The translations under genes were made by a program, and so were the position numbers. 64,000 nucleotides of DNA from an uncultured Lachnospiraceae bacterium. Its GTDB lineage: Bacteria; Bacillota; Clostridia; Lachnospirales; Lachnospiraceae. Shown piece by piece: positions 51,787 through 60,109 of the stretch. Every line of letters begins with the position of its first letter. Position 1 is the first letter of the stretch. Under the pieces are notes generated by a model, which was not told the DNA's origin, did no database searches, and worked only from the letters and a program-made list of their open reading frames with translations. Where the stretch lies: positions 1 to 64,000 of the forward strand of contig CADAIL010000016.1 of NCBI GenBank assembly GCA_902788035.1. The letters are read 5' to 3'.

Positions 51787-54270
51787 ATGTACAAAGTTAT
51801 TAAAAGAGACGGCCAGGTTGCTGAATTCGAGATCAGCAAGATCACGGATGCGATCACCAAGGCCTTTGATGCGTTGAACAAGCAGTATCATCCGAGCGTC
51901 ATCGAGCTCATTGCGATCCACGTCACAGCGGATTTCGAGAGCAAGGTCATTGACGGTCAGATTAATGTCGAGAGTATTCAGGACAGTGTTGAGAAGGTCC
52001 TTTCCGAGGCCGGCTATGCGGATGTAGCTAAGGCATACATTCTCTACCGCAGACAGCGCGAGAAGGTCCGCAACGTCAACTCAGCTCTCCTCAATTACAA
52101 GGAACTCATTGACAACTATCTTCAGATCAATGACTGGCGTGTCAAGGAGAACTCCACGGTCACATATTCCGTCGGCGGCCTGATTCTTTCCAACTCCGGC
52201 GCGATCACAGCAAATTACTGGCTGAGCGAGGTCTATGACGACGAGATTGCCAAGGCGCACAGAAGCGCTGCCATCCACCTGCATGATCTCTCCATGCTGA
52301 CAGGTTACTGTGCCGGCTGGAGCCTGAAGCAGCTCATCAAGGAAGGTCTCGGCGGCGTACCCGGAAAGATCACATCCTCCCCGGCATGCCATCTCTCCAC
52401 CCTCTGCAACCAGATGGTCAACTTCCTCGGTATCATGCAGAATGAGTGGGCGGGCGCACAGGCATTTTCATCATTTGACACATACCTCGCTCCGTTCGTA
52501 AAAGTCGACAACCTCGACCAGCACGAAGTCAAGCAGTGCATCCAGTCCTTCATCTACGGCGTCAACACGCCGAGCCGCTGGGGCACGCAGGCACCGTTCT
52601 CCAACATCACACTTGACTGGACGGTCCCGAACGATCTGAAGAATCTCTCCGCGATCGTCGGCGGAAGAGAGATGGAGTTCACATACGGCGACTGCCAGAA
52701 GGAAATGGATATGGTCAACAAGGCCTTCATCGACATCATGATCGAGGGCGACGCCAACGGCCGCGGCTTCCAGTATCCGATTCCCACCTACTCCATCACA
52801 AGAGATTTTGACTGGAGCGAGACTGAGAACAACAAGCTTCTCTTCGAGATGACCGCAAAGTACGGCACGCCGTATTTTTCAAATTACATCAACTCCGACA
52901 TGGAGCCGAGCGACGTCCGCTCAATGTGCTGCAGACTTCGCCTTGACCTCCGCGAGCTGAGAAAGAAGTCCGGCGGCTTCTTCGGTTCCGGCGAGTCCAC
53001 AGGTTCCATCGGCGTCGTAACGATCAACATGCCGAGAATCGCTTACCTCGCAAAGGACGAGGAAGACTTCTACAAGCGCCTTGACAATCTGATGGATATC
53101 TCCGCTCGAAGTCTCAAGACCAAGAGAACGGTCATCACGAAGCTTCTTGAGCAGGGTCTCTATCCGTACACAAAGAGATATCTCGGAACATTCGACAACC
53201 ACTTCTCGACCATCGGCCTGATCGGCATGAACGAGGTCGGTCTCAACGCCAAGTGGCTGCGCGCTGATCTGACGCACGAGGAGACACAGCAGTTCACGAG
53301 AGAGGTCCTCGATCACATGCGCGAGAGACTCTCCGATTATCAGGAGAAGTACGGCGACCTCTACAACCTTGAGGCGACACCGGCGGAGTCGACGACATAT
53401 AGATTTGCAAAGCATGACAAGGAGCTCTATCCGGACATCATTACTGCAAATATGAACGGGACCCCGTACTATACCAACTCCTCTCATCTGCCGGTCGGCT
53501 ACACAGAGGATGTCTTCTCCGCACTTGATATTCAGGATGACCTGCAGACACTGTACACATCCGGCACAGTCTTCCACGCCTTCCTCGGCGAGAAGCTCCC
53601 GGATTGGAAGGCAGCAGCCAACCTTGTCCGCAAGATTGCAGAGAATTACAAGCTGCCGTATTACACAATGTCCCCGACATACTCCGTCTGCAAGAATCAT
53701 GGCTATCTGACGGGCGAGCAGTTCATTTGCCCGATCTGCGATCAGAGAACCGAGGTCTACAGCCGTATCACCGGTTACTACAGACCGGTCCAGAACTGGA
53801 ACGACGGCAAGGCCCAGGAGTACAAGGATCGCCGCGTCTACAACATCGGCAGATCGAGACTGCTGCACAAGGGTCCGAACCCGGCTCCGGCACCGATTGT
53901 TCACAAGGAAGAGCCGAAACCTGAAGTCAACGTTGTCATGAACACGATCAGCGCGGCAGACAAGGAGAGTGCAGCGGCGGAGCAGGCAGCTCCGAGGGCA
54001 GCAGCGACTGCAGTCATTGAGAAACCGGCAGCAACAGGTACAAGGGCTATGCTCTTTAAGACACCGACCTGCCCGAACTGCAAGGCGGCAATAGCAATGC
54101 TCGACCGCGCGGGAGTATCCTACGACATCATTGATGCCAATGAGAACCCGGACCTGTGCGATAAGTACGGCATCATGTCCGCACCGACGCTGGTCCTCGC
54201 TGACGCCAACTCCTTTGAGAGATACAGAGGTGTCTCCGACATTAAGGGATGGCTGATGAATAGAAAGTAA
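51787..54270 (+). CDS. nrdD: Anaerobic ribonucleoside-triphosphate reductase with fused glutaredoxin-like domain
   Basis: An 827-residue class III ribonucleotide reductase. An ATP-cone (VIKRDGQVAEFEISKITDAI) at residues 1-95 gives allosteric control. The core follows, with the zinc site CKNHGYLTG/CPICDQ and the glycyl radical motif SRITGYY at about residue 661. Unusually, a proline/alanine-rich linker (about 695-750) joins a C-terminal glutaredoxin/thioredoxin-fold domain with TPTCPNCKAAIAML (CPNC), so the reductant may be supplied in cis rather than by formate. ATG 51787 follows GAGGAGAGGACGAG. Confidence 0.92.
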   Translation: MYKVIKRDGQVAEFEISKITDAITKAFDALNKQYHPSVIELIAIHVTADFESKVIDGQINVESIQDSVEKVLSEAGYADVAKAYILYRRQREKVRNVNSALLNYKELIDNYLQINDWRVKENSTVTYSVGGLILSNSGAITANYWLSEVYDDEIAKAHRSAAIHLHDLSMLTGYCAGWSLKQLIKEGLGGVPGKITSSPACHLSTLCNQMVNFLGIMQNEWAGAQAFSSFDTYLAPFVKVDNLDQHEVKQCIQSFIYGVNTPSRWGTQAPFSNITLDWTVPNDLKNLSAIVGGREMEFTYGDCQKEMDMVNKAFIDIMIEGDANGRGFQYPIPTYSITRDFDWSETENNKLLFEMTAKYGTPYFSNYINSDMEPSDVRSMCCRLRLDLRELRKKSGGFFGSGESTGSIGVVTINMPRIAYLAKDEEDFYKRLDNLMDISARSLKTKRTVITKLLEQGLYPYTKRYLGTFDNHFSTIGLIGMNEVGLNAKWLRADLTHEETQQFTREVLDHMRERLSDYQEKYGDLYNLEATPAESTTYRFAKHDKELYPDIITANMNGTPYYTNSSHLPVGYTEDVFSALDIQDDLQTLYTSGTVFHAFLGEKLPDWKAAANLVRKIAENYKLPYYTMSPTYSVCKNHGYLTGEQFICPICDQRTEVYSRITGYYRPVQNWNDGKAQEYKDRRVYNIGRSRLLHKGPNPAPAPIVHKEEPKPEVNVVMNTISAADKESAAAEQAAPRAAATAVIEKPAATGTRAMLFKTPTCPNCKAAIAMLDRAGVSYDIIDANENPDLCDKYGIMSAPTLVLADANSFERYRGVSDIKGWLMNRK

Positions 54271-54288
54271 ATCGGAAACCATAAAAGG

Positions 54289-54332
54289 AGGCTGTGAAAA
54301 AACGTTAATTCGTTTCTTCGCAGCCTTTTTGA
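54289..54332. terminator. Terminator after nrdD, copy of the 31.9-kb hairpin
   Basis: AGGCTG (54289-54294) with CAGCCT (54321-54326), extended by GAAAAAACG/CGTTTCTTC, then TTTTT. The element is nearly the reverse complement of the terminator at 31908-31946. Confidence 0.8.
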
Positions 54333-54347
54333 GTGGCAATGTTTTCG

Positions 54348-54465
54348 GTCGTGCGTTGGTCGTGCGTTGGTCGTGCGTCGCTCGTGCGTCGGTCGTGCGT
54401 TGGTCATGCGTTGGCCGTGCGTTGGCCGTGCGTTGGCCGTGCGTTGGTCATGCGTTGGTCGTGCA
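54348..54465. repeat. 11-bp tandem repeat GTCGTGCGTTG
   Basis: About ten and a half units of an 11-base repeat (GTCGTGCGTTG with variants GTCATGCGTTG, GCCGTGCGTTG and CTCGTGCGTCG). It lies directly between the nrdD terminator and composite repeat copy C. Confidence 0.92.
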
Positions 54466-54472
54466 AGAAAAG

Positions 54473-55040
54473 TGGCGGGCAGTCATCTTTTCTCAATACA
54501 GCGTTTGGTGACTGCTTGGGTTTGTGGAAGGCAGTAGCTTTCGATGAAAACAGATATAATCAACTGAAAGCAAAAATGAAGGCGGGCAGTCATCAAAGTT
54601 CGATACGGCGTTTCGTGACTGCCCGGGAGTCAAGAAGGGCAGTGGCTTTTGATGAAAACAGATGTAATCAACTGAAAGCAAAAATGAAGGCGGGCAGTCA
54701 TCTTAGTTCGAAACGGCGTTTTGTGACTGCTCGGGTGGTGAAGCGGGCAGTCGATATCAATGAAATGACCTTTTAGTGACTTAAGGCAGGAATCTGATAT
54801 AAGAAAGTCATACGGTCATCTGATATCAAAATCAAAGGAGGTGACTGCTTCTTCAACTCAATTTTTCTTTGGCTCGGCAGCGGATTTAGCCAAAAGTGAG
54901 CTGATAATACTGCCTGGAAAGCTCGGCAGCGGATTTAGCCAAAAGTGAGCTGATAATACTGCCTGGAAATCTTGATTTGAGTCTCATACGGCACTGCATA
55001 TGTATGTTATTTTGCAAGATTGACTGCTTGCGTTCGGTCG
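54473..55040 (+). repeat. Dispersed composite repeat, copy C
   Basis: Three 108-base modules (CATC phrase at 54484, 54591 and 54699) precede the conserved block holding AGTCATACGGTCATCTGATA and GCGGATTTAGCCAAAAGTGA. Within the block a 49-base segment (GCTCGGCAG at 54872 and 54921) is tandemly doubled in this copy only. A frame of 36 codons per module stays open and ends at VDINEMTF, as in copy A. Confidence 0.85.
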
Positions 55041-55459
55041 AGCAGCAGATTTAGCTAAAAACGAGCTAAAGTAACTGCCTATGGATTAGTATGATATTGA
55101 TTTACCCGCTTGTAGAAGCGGGGCTCTTCCCCCACTGAGATAAAAGACTTTATGGTGAATGTCCGATACAGTTGCGCATGTAACCATCGAATCTTATAAT
55201 TATGAAAGTCAGCAGAATATCGACGAAATACATCGTATAACCTGCTGAAATTCATAGAAAATGACAGATTCAGCAGATTATCAATAAAAAAGTGCGAAAT
55301 GAACATAAATGTCACGCATATCACAGAATTCGTATTAAAGAAAAATGAGTGTTCGTATTACAGAAGAGTGAGTATTCAGATAAAAAAGAATGAGTATTCA
55401 GATGTGATACAAAATGTGATAACCGGAGTAGATCTTTTTTCGATATAGGAGATAAGGAT
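55041..55459. other. Intergenic region with half-copy of the TTTATCTCAGTGGGGG element
   Basis: Positions 55103-55145 carry TTACCCGCTTGTAGAAGCGG then GGCTCTTCCCCCACTGAGAT, matching one half of the inverted element at 46174-46268. Near 55350-55400 a short repeat GAGTATTCAGAT/GAGTGTTCGTAT is seen. No gene. Confidence 0.55.
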
Positions 55460-56296
55460 ATGACGAATGAAATACTTAACCAGGAAGATTATATTGAGCC
55501 TCGCTGTCTCCTGTGTGAGGAGCCCTATGGAGCGGAAAAGAGCGTGAGGTCCGTGCCGCAGATGCGGATTATTGATAAGATGAACGAGTATATGGCCAGA
55601 CGGGACTATGAAGATGCTGAAAGGCATTTGCTCTACTGGCTCGAAGAAGCCCAACTCGGAAGAGACCTTCGAGGCCAGCTGATGCTCCGAAATGAGCTGA
55701 CCGGTCACTACAGAAAGACGGGGGAGAGGGACAAATCCCTTGAAAATGCGGAAAAGGCCATAGAGCTGTTAGAGGAGCTTGAATTCGAGGGAACTATCAG
55801 CTCCGGCACGACCTACGTGAACGCCGCCACAGCTTACAACGCGTTCGGTGAGCATGAGCGGTCTATGGAGTTCTTTGAGAAGGCCCGGGTCGTATATGAG
55901 TCGTCGGAGCGGACGAATAAAGATCTGCTCGGCGGGCTCTACAACAATATGGCGCTGACCTGTGTCTCTCTGGGAAGATATGAGGAAGCCCTGCCCCTCT
56001 ATGAATCTGCCATCAAAGTTATGGCAGATGTGCCGGACGGAAGGCTTGAGCAGGCCATAACCTACCTTAACATGGCGGACCTCTTTAGTGAGATGAAAGG
56101 TACAGAGGCGGCGGAGGCTGATATCTATGCGTGCCTGGATCAGGCATACGAACTCCTTAAGGACCCCAATGTTGCTGAGCCGGGCTATTATGCGTTCGTG
56201 CTGGAGAAGTGTGCGCCTACATTTTCCTACTACGGATACTTCGGTGCTGCGCGCGAATTCGAAAAACGTGCGGGGGAGATTTACGGTAAATCGTAA
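55460..56296 (+). CDS. TPR-repeat protein
   Basis: A 278-residue soluble protein with a short N-terminal segment containing CLLCEE and then tetratricopeptide repeats to the end (YEDAERHLLYWLEEAQLGRD, YVNAATAYNAFGEHERSMEF, YNNMALTCVSLGRYEEALPL, AITYLNMADLFSEMKGTEAA). No catalytic motif. Proteins of this kind act as scaffolds or sensors; the partner is unknown. AGGAGATAAGGAT precedes the start. Isolated gene. Confidence 0.7.
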   Translation: MTNEILNQEDYIEPRCLLCEEPYGAEKSVRSVPQMRIIDKMNEYMARRDYEDAERHLLYWLEEAQLGRDLRGQLMLRNELTGHYRKTGERDKSLENAEKAIELLEELEFEGTISSGTTYVNAATAYNAFGEHERSMEFFEKARVVYESSERTNKDLLGGLYNNMALTCVSLGRYEEALPLYESAIKVMADVPDGRLEQAITYLNMADLFSEMKGTEAAEADIYACLDQAYELLKDPNVAEPGYYAFVLEKCAPTFSYYGYFGAAREFEKRAGEIYGKS

Positions 56297-56309
56297 TAGT
56301 TTTATTTAT

Positions 56310-56360
56310 GTCAGCTCACGCTGACCTGAATCCCGCGCCAAGTCTCGCGAGCGAGACTTG
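56310..56360. repeat. Dispersed palindrome family member
   Basis: GTCAGCTCACGCTGAC (56310-56325), then TGAATCCCGCGC, then the perfect palindrome CAAGTCTCGC...GCGAGACTTG (56339-56360). This is the cleanest copy in the window. Confidence 0.85.
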
Positions 56361-56413
56361 AATGGACTTTGTGCATTTACTCGTGCCCAGGCATTTTTTC
56401 TGAATCACTAATT

Positions 56414-56517
56414 TATACCCGAAAGGGTATATATGTGCGCGCAATAGTGATATTTGCACCCTTACGGGTATAAAAGTGACAACGTCAGTTGACATTATAC
56501 CCGTAAGGGTGTATTTT
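56414..56517 (+). promoter_or_regulatory. HipBST promoter with three operators
   Basis: Operator 1 is TATACCC-GAAA-GGGTATA (56414-56431). Operators 2 (CACCCTTACGGGTATAA, 56457-56473) and 3 (TTATACCCGTAAGGGTG, 56495-56511) are exact reverse complements. The promoter TTGACA (56489-56494) and TATTTT (56512-56517), spacer 17, has operator 3 filling its spacer, so HipB binding should block RNA polymerase directly. Confidence 0.85.
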
Positions 56518-56551
56518 TATGTTGTGGACATTTTCAGGAGTTAAGAAAAAT

Positions 56552-56767
56552 ATGAAAAATTGCATTGGAAACTATATCAAGCAGGAAAGAAAAAAAGCAG
56601 GTCTGACGCAGGAAGAATTTGCAATCAGGTCAGGGCTCGGACTTCGTTTTGTGCGTGAATTGGAGCAGGGAAAAGAGACTGTAAGGCTCGACAAAGTCAA
56701 TCAGGCGCTCAGAATGTTTGGCATGGAGGCAGTTCCCGGGAAAATGCGCAGGGAGGATGACGCATGA
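56552..56767 (+). CDS. hipB: HipB-like XRE antitoxin/repressor
   Basis: A 71-residue helix-turn-helix protein (IGNYIKQERKKAGLTQEEFA, RSGLGLRFVRELEQGK) of HipB type. It should bind the three CCC(G/T)NNNGGG-type operators upstream and repress the operon. ATG 56552 fits family length, with CAGGAG twelve bases before; ATG 56519 would add an unusual tail and overlaps the -10 element. Its stop overlaps the next start by four bases. Confidence 0.82.
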   Translation: MKNCIGNYIKQERKKAGLTQEEFAIRSGLGLRFVRELEQGKETVRLDKVNQALRMFGMEAVPGKMRREDDA

Positions 56768-57093
56768 GCAGTGAGTATAGGAAGGGTAAAGTATATATAC
56801 AGGGAATTCCTGCCGGAATTATTACGGAGACTGATGAAGGATACGCTTTTAAATATGATGAGGACTATCTGCTGCGTGGCAGTGTGCCGGCTGCAAGTTT
56901 GACGCTGCCGCTCAGAGAAGAAGAATACCGGAGCAATGTTTTGTTTCCGTTCTTTGACGGTCTGATTCCGGAGGGGTGGCTTCTTGCTGTTACGCAAAAA
57001 ACATGGAAGCTGGATCGAAAGGATCGTTTCGGTGCACTGCTTGCTGTTTGCAGCGATTGTATCGGAGATGTCAGTGTTAGAAGAATGGAGTAA
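56764..57093 (+). CDS. hipS: HipS-like protein (HipA N-terminal domain as separate gene)
   Basis: A 109-residue stand-alone version of the N-terminal domain of HipA (couple_hipA), with YIQGIPAGIITETDEGYAFK, SLTLPLREEEY, FPFFDGLIPEGWLL and DRFGALLAVCSDCIGDVSV. In the tripartite HipBST system of enteropathogenic E. coli this small protein, not HipB, neutralises the kinase. Four-base overlap with hipB and 23 bases to hipT support one operon. Confidence 0.85.
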   Translation: MSSEYRKGKVYIQGIPAGIITETDEGYAFKYDEDYLLRGSVPAASLTLPLREEEYRSNVLFPFFDGLIPEGWLLAVTQKTWKLDRKDRFGALLAVCSDCIGDVSVRRME

Positions 57094-57116
57094 TCGGCTG
57101 GAATGAGGGGGATTTT

Positions 57117-58085
57117 ATGCGTTGTCTCTGCTGTGGAAAAGAAATAAAAGAGAATGCGCGCGAAGATGAACGTGCAAATGAATGGCACAGGAGATGCATC
57201 AGACGTTTTTTCGGCACAGATGTGCTTCCTCGGATTGACCTGTCGGAGCAGGAGCTGCTTAAGCTGGCAGAAAAAACGGTGACGAAAGGATTTACTGTGA
57301 CCGGTGTTCAGAAAAAGATTTCTCTGCACCTTTCAGAAGAACCGGACTGTCGGATGACAATGGTCGACTATCCTGCAGGATATATTCTGAAGCCGCAGAC
57401 CGAAGAATATGCATATCTTCCGGAATATGAAGATATGGAGATGCGTATGGCTAATATAGCCGGTATAAGAACGGTTCCGCATGCCCTGATGAAAGTCGGG
57501 GAATCATATGCCTACATTACGAAGAGAATCGACAGAAAGATAGAAGGAGAGCATGTGGAACTTTACGCGATGGAGGATTTCTGTCAGTTATCGGGGAGAC
57601 TTACGGAGGATAAGTACAGGGGATCTTACGAGCGGTGCGCAGAGGTCATAAAAAAATATTCAGACCATATCGGAAACGATCTCGCTGAGTTCTATCTGAG
57701 AATACTGTTTTCGTTTATTACCGGGAATTCGGATATGCATTTGAAAAACTTTTCGCTCAGGGAAGAGAATCCCGGCAGAAGGGATTTTCTTCTGTCAGAT
57801 GCGTACGATATGCTGCCGGTCAATATAGTTTTGCCTGCCGACCGTGAGGAGACAGCTCTCACTTTGAACGGGAAAAAGAGAAATTTGAGACGCAAGGATT
57901 TTCTTCTTCTGGCAGAACATTGTGATTTGTCAAAAAAAACAGCGGAAAAGATGATACTGCGGCTCATATCAAGGGCGGATGCTTTCAGGAGTCAGATCGA
58001 GGGATCACATCTTCCGAATGACAGGAAAGAGGAGATGATAGCTTTGATGACAAATAGACTGGGACGCCTTGCAGGTAACAGCTAA
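57117..58085 (+). CDS. hipT: HipT-like serine/threonine kinase toxin
   Basis: A 322-residue HipA-fold kinase lacking the N-terminal domain encoded by hipS. It opens with a small zinc-ribbon-like MRCLCCGKEIKENA. The glycine-rich loop region is FTVTGVQKKISLHL, the catalytic loop GNSDMHLKNFS (D206) and the metal-binding DAYDMLP. HipA phosphorylates GltX and HipT phosphorylates TrpS; the target here is unknown. The loop has Thr-Val-Thr where HipT has an autophosphorylated Ser-Ile-Ser pair, a possible difference in control. Confidence 0.85.
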   Translation: MRCLCCGKEIKENAREDERANEWHRRCIRRFFGTDVLPRIDLSEQELLKLAEKTVTKGFTVTGVQKKISLHLSEEPDCRMTMVDYPAGYILKPQTEEYAYLPEYEDMEMRMANIAGIRTVPHALMKVGESYAYITKRIDRKIEGEHVELYAMEDFCQLSGRLTEDKYRGSYERCAEVIKKYSDHIGNDLAEFYLRILFSFITGNSDMHLKNFSLREENPGRRDFLLSDAYDMLPVNIVLPADREETALTLNGKKRNLRRKDFLLLAEHCDLSKKTAEKMILRLISRADAFRSQIEGSHLPNDRKEEMIALMTNRLGRLAGNS

Positions 58086-58213
58086 AGATATCTGATCAAT
58101 ACAGGGGAGTATGGTTAAAATAGTTGAGAATAGTCACATTGACGTACTCCTATAAAAGCGGAGAAAGCCAAACGGAAAGACATAAAAGGAAGGACGTAAA
58201 AGGAAGGACGCAA

Positions 58214-59155
58214 ATGAAAGGACTTGAATTATCTGAGAAGTACTTTGAGGAATTCGGACGGCCGATGCTTGAGAAGGAGCTCCCGGATATCCTGCCGTAT
58301 CTTGCGGTCGGACTTTTCGGCAGCGGGTCGGAGTGCTTCGGCTACGACGATGAGGTATCCCGCGACCACGACTTTGAGCCGGGATTCTGCATATTTTTGC
58401 CGGACGAATCCGTTATCGACAGGCGGACGGCATTTCAGCTCGAGAGGGCTTACGCAAAGCTCCCGAAGGAATTCATGGGCGTTAAGCGTGAGATGCTGGC
58501 ACCGGTGGGAGGCATGCGTCACGGTGTTATAAGGACAGCCGATTTTTTTAATGACAAGGTCGGCGCTTATGATGGTAAACTAACGATGGAAGCCTGGCTG
58601 ACGCTGCCTGAACACTATCTGGCCGAAGCGGTCAACGGGAAGATCTTCTTCGATAACTATGGAGAGGTCACGAGAATCCGTGAGCAGCTATCGAGGTATC
58701 CCGAGGATATAAAGAGAAAGAAGCTCGCAGGACATTTACTACTTATGGCTCAATCAGGCCAATATAATTATGTGCGCTGCATAAGGCACGGTGAGAAGGC
58801 AGCAGCGCAGCTCGCGGCAGTGGAGTTCGTCAAGCACGCGATGGCGGTCATGTTCCTGCTCTCCGATGTCTACCAGCCCTACTATAAGTGGAGCTTCAGA
58901 GCACTGCGTGAACTGCCGGACTTCGCAATCGATGCCGAACTCATGGAGTACATTATTACGACCGATAATGAAGCCCACGTGCAGGAGGAGAAGTACGCTG
59001 TAATCGAGGGAATCGCCACAGATGTCACTGAGGGGCTGGTCAAGCGGAAGCTTACGACGGCTATTTGCACGGACCTTGAGAAGCATGCGTATGCAGTGAA
59101 CGACGGAATTAAGGACGGCGAGCTGCGGAACATGAATGTGCTGGCGGGCGTGTGA
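58214..59155 (+). CDS. DUF4037 nucleotidyltransferase-like protein
   Basis: A 313-residue DUF4037 protein. The N-terminal half carries a nucleotidyltransferase-fold signature: LFGSGSECFGYDDEVSRDHD (GSxxxG...SxDHD), suggestive of two metal-binding Asp residues. The C-terminal half is helical (KRKKLAGHLLLMAQSGQYNY, later VKHAMAVMFLLSDVYQPYYK). The family resembles aminoglycoside or lincosamide nucleotidyltransferases but its substrate is unknown. ATG 58214 follows a doubled AAAAGGAAGGACG. Confidence 0.75.
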   Translation: MKGLELSEKYFEEFGRPMLEKELPDILPYLAVGLFGSGSECFGYDDEVSRDHDFEPGFCIFLPDESVIDRRTAFQLERAYAKLPKEFMGVKREMLAPVGGMRHGVIRTADFFNDKVGAYDGKLTMEAWLTLPEHYLAEAVNGKIFFDNYGEVTRIREQLSRYPEDIKRKKLAGHLLLMAQSGQYNYVRCIRHGEKAAAQLAAVEFVKHAMAVMFLLSDVYQPYYKWSFRALRELPDFAIDAELMEYIITTDNEAHVQEEKYAVIEGIATDVTEGLVKRKLTTAICTDLEKHAYAVNDGIKDGELRNMNVLAGV

Positions 59156-59185
59156 GTTCAAATCTCGCTTGCGGGAGTATGAGTT

Positions 59186-59250
59186 CAAGTCTCGTGCGCG
59201 AGACTTGGTTCGCGATTCGGGCTGGCGCTGGTTGACATAATTCTCAAACT
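59186..59250. repeat. Dispersed palindrome family member, diverged
   Basis: CAAGTCTCGT...GCGAGACTTG at 59186-59207, preceded by a diverged half copy (CAAATCTCGCTTGCGGGAG) and followed by CGATTCGGGC and a degenerate GGCGCTGGTTGAC. Confidence 0.7.
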
Positions 59251-59308
59251 GAATCCATGCGATTTTCGCCATTAGCTGAGTATGTTTCAGAATGTCGGGG
59301 AGGAAAAA

Positions 59309-59872
59309 GTGGAAGATTTGCTTATTTTGGTTGATGACAATGATAACGAGATCGGATATGGGAAGAAAATGGAGACCCATATTACGGGGAAATTGCACAG
59401 AGCATTTTCGCTGTTTGTATTTGATAAGAACAGCAAAACCTTGCTGATACATCAAAGAGCTGCGGGCAAGTATCATTCCGGCGGCTTGTGGACAAATTCA
59501 TGCTGCTCGCATCCAAGAAAAGGGGAAACTCTTTTGGATGCAGTAGTACGTCGGGCTTATGAAGAACTTGGCTTGGAAATCCCTTGTGGTGATGGTATGG
59601 TCTCGGGACTTACTGAAGTGGGTAAGTTTCAGTACTTTGCAGATTTTGGGAGTATTTCTGAGCATGAAATTGACCATGTCTTTATTCTGGAAATTGAAGG
59701 CCAGGTCCGGCTGCATCCCGATTCAGAAGAGGTCATGGATTTTATGTGGATAGAACCTTCCCGCCTCACGGAGTGGATGCTGCGGGAACCGGATTGCTTT
59801 ACTGCGTGGTTTGCGCCTGCCTTGTCTATAGTAAAGAAGAGCGTAATAGGGAAAGAATATTTTACTGAGTGA
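59309..59872 (+). CDS. idi: Isopentenyl-diphosphate isomerase, type I
   Basis: A 187-residue Nudix-fold type I isomerase converting isopentenyl to dimethylallyl diphosphate. The catalytic Cys is in LWTNSCCSHPRKGE, the metal-binding Nudix helix in DAVVRRAYEELGLE and the catalytic Glu in ISEHEIDHVF. GTG 59309 is chosen: GGGGAGG lies five bases upstream and the resulting length equals E. coli Idi (182); ATG 59282 is the alternative. Many Firmicutes use the unrelated type II flavoenzyme, so a type I gene here is mildly notable. Confidence 0.9.
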   Translation: MEDLLILVDDNDNEIGYGKKMETHITGKLHRAFSLFVFDKNSKTLLIHQRAAGKYHSGGLWTNSCCSHPRKGETLLDAVVRRAYEELGLEIPCGDGMVSGLTEVGKFQYFADFGSISEHEIDHVFILEIEGQVRLHPDSEEVMDFMWIEPSRLTEWMLREPDCFTAWFAPALSIVKKSVIGKEYFTE

Positions 59873-59899
59873 TGGACCCCTCTGAACCCATCCCCGTGT

Positions 59900-60068
59900 C
59901 AAGGGCGGAGGCAGCAAAATCCTGCTTCCTGAGGTATATTTGCTGCCTTTTGTCCTTGCGTGTTTCATCGGGTCTTCGGCGGAGGCATCAAAATCTTGAT
60001 TTTTGAGCATGTTTGTTGCCTTTGCTCCTGGCGGGTTTCATGGAGTCTTCGGCGGAGGCAGCTAAATT
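59900..60068. repeat. Second 74-bp-type repeat array
   Basis: GGCGGAGGCA starts near 59904, 59978 and 60051, about 74-base steps. Each unit has GGAGGCAGCAAAAT or similar followed by TTGCTGCCTTTTG/TTGTTGCCTTTGC, an inverted repeat. Unit length and the GGCAGCA/TTGCCT words match the large array at 18453, so both are one family. Confidence 0.75.
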
Positions 60069-60073
60069 TTGGG

Positions 60074-60102
60074 TTGACAAAATCAATTCATTACTTTAAA
60101 AT
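60074..60102 (+). promoter_or_regulatory. Promoter of the T-box operon
   Basis: TTGACA (60074-60079) and TAAAAT (60097-60102) with a 17-base spacer, just upstream of the T-box leader. Confidence 0.7.
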
Positions 60103-60109
60103 TCTAAAC

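Noticed and set aside
52921..54339. 472-residue minus-strand frame
   Set aside because: Antisense shadow of nrdD. Its Cys- and Arg-rich composition is typical of shadow frames.
54333..54776. 147-residue repeat-rich frame as a firm gene
   Set aside because: Half of it is the 11-bp array and the rest the 108-bp modules. It is kept only as a question in the findings.
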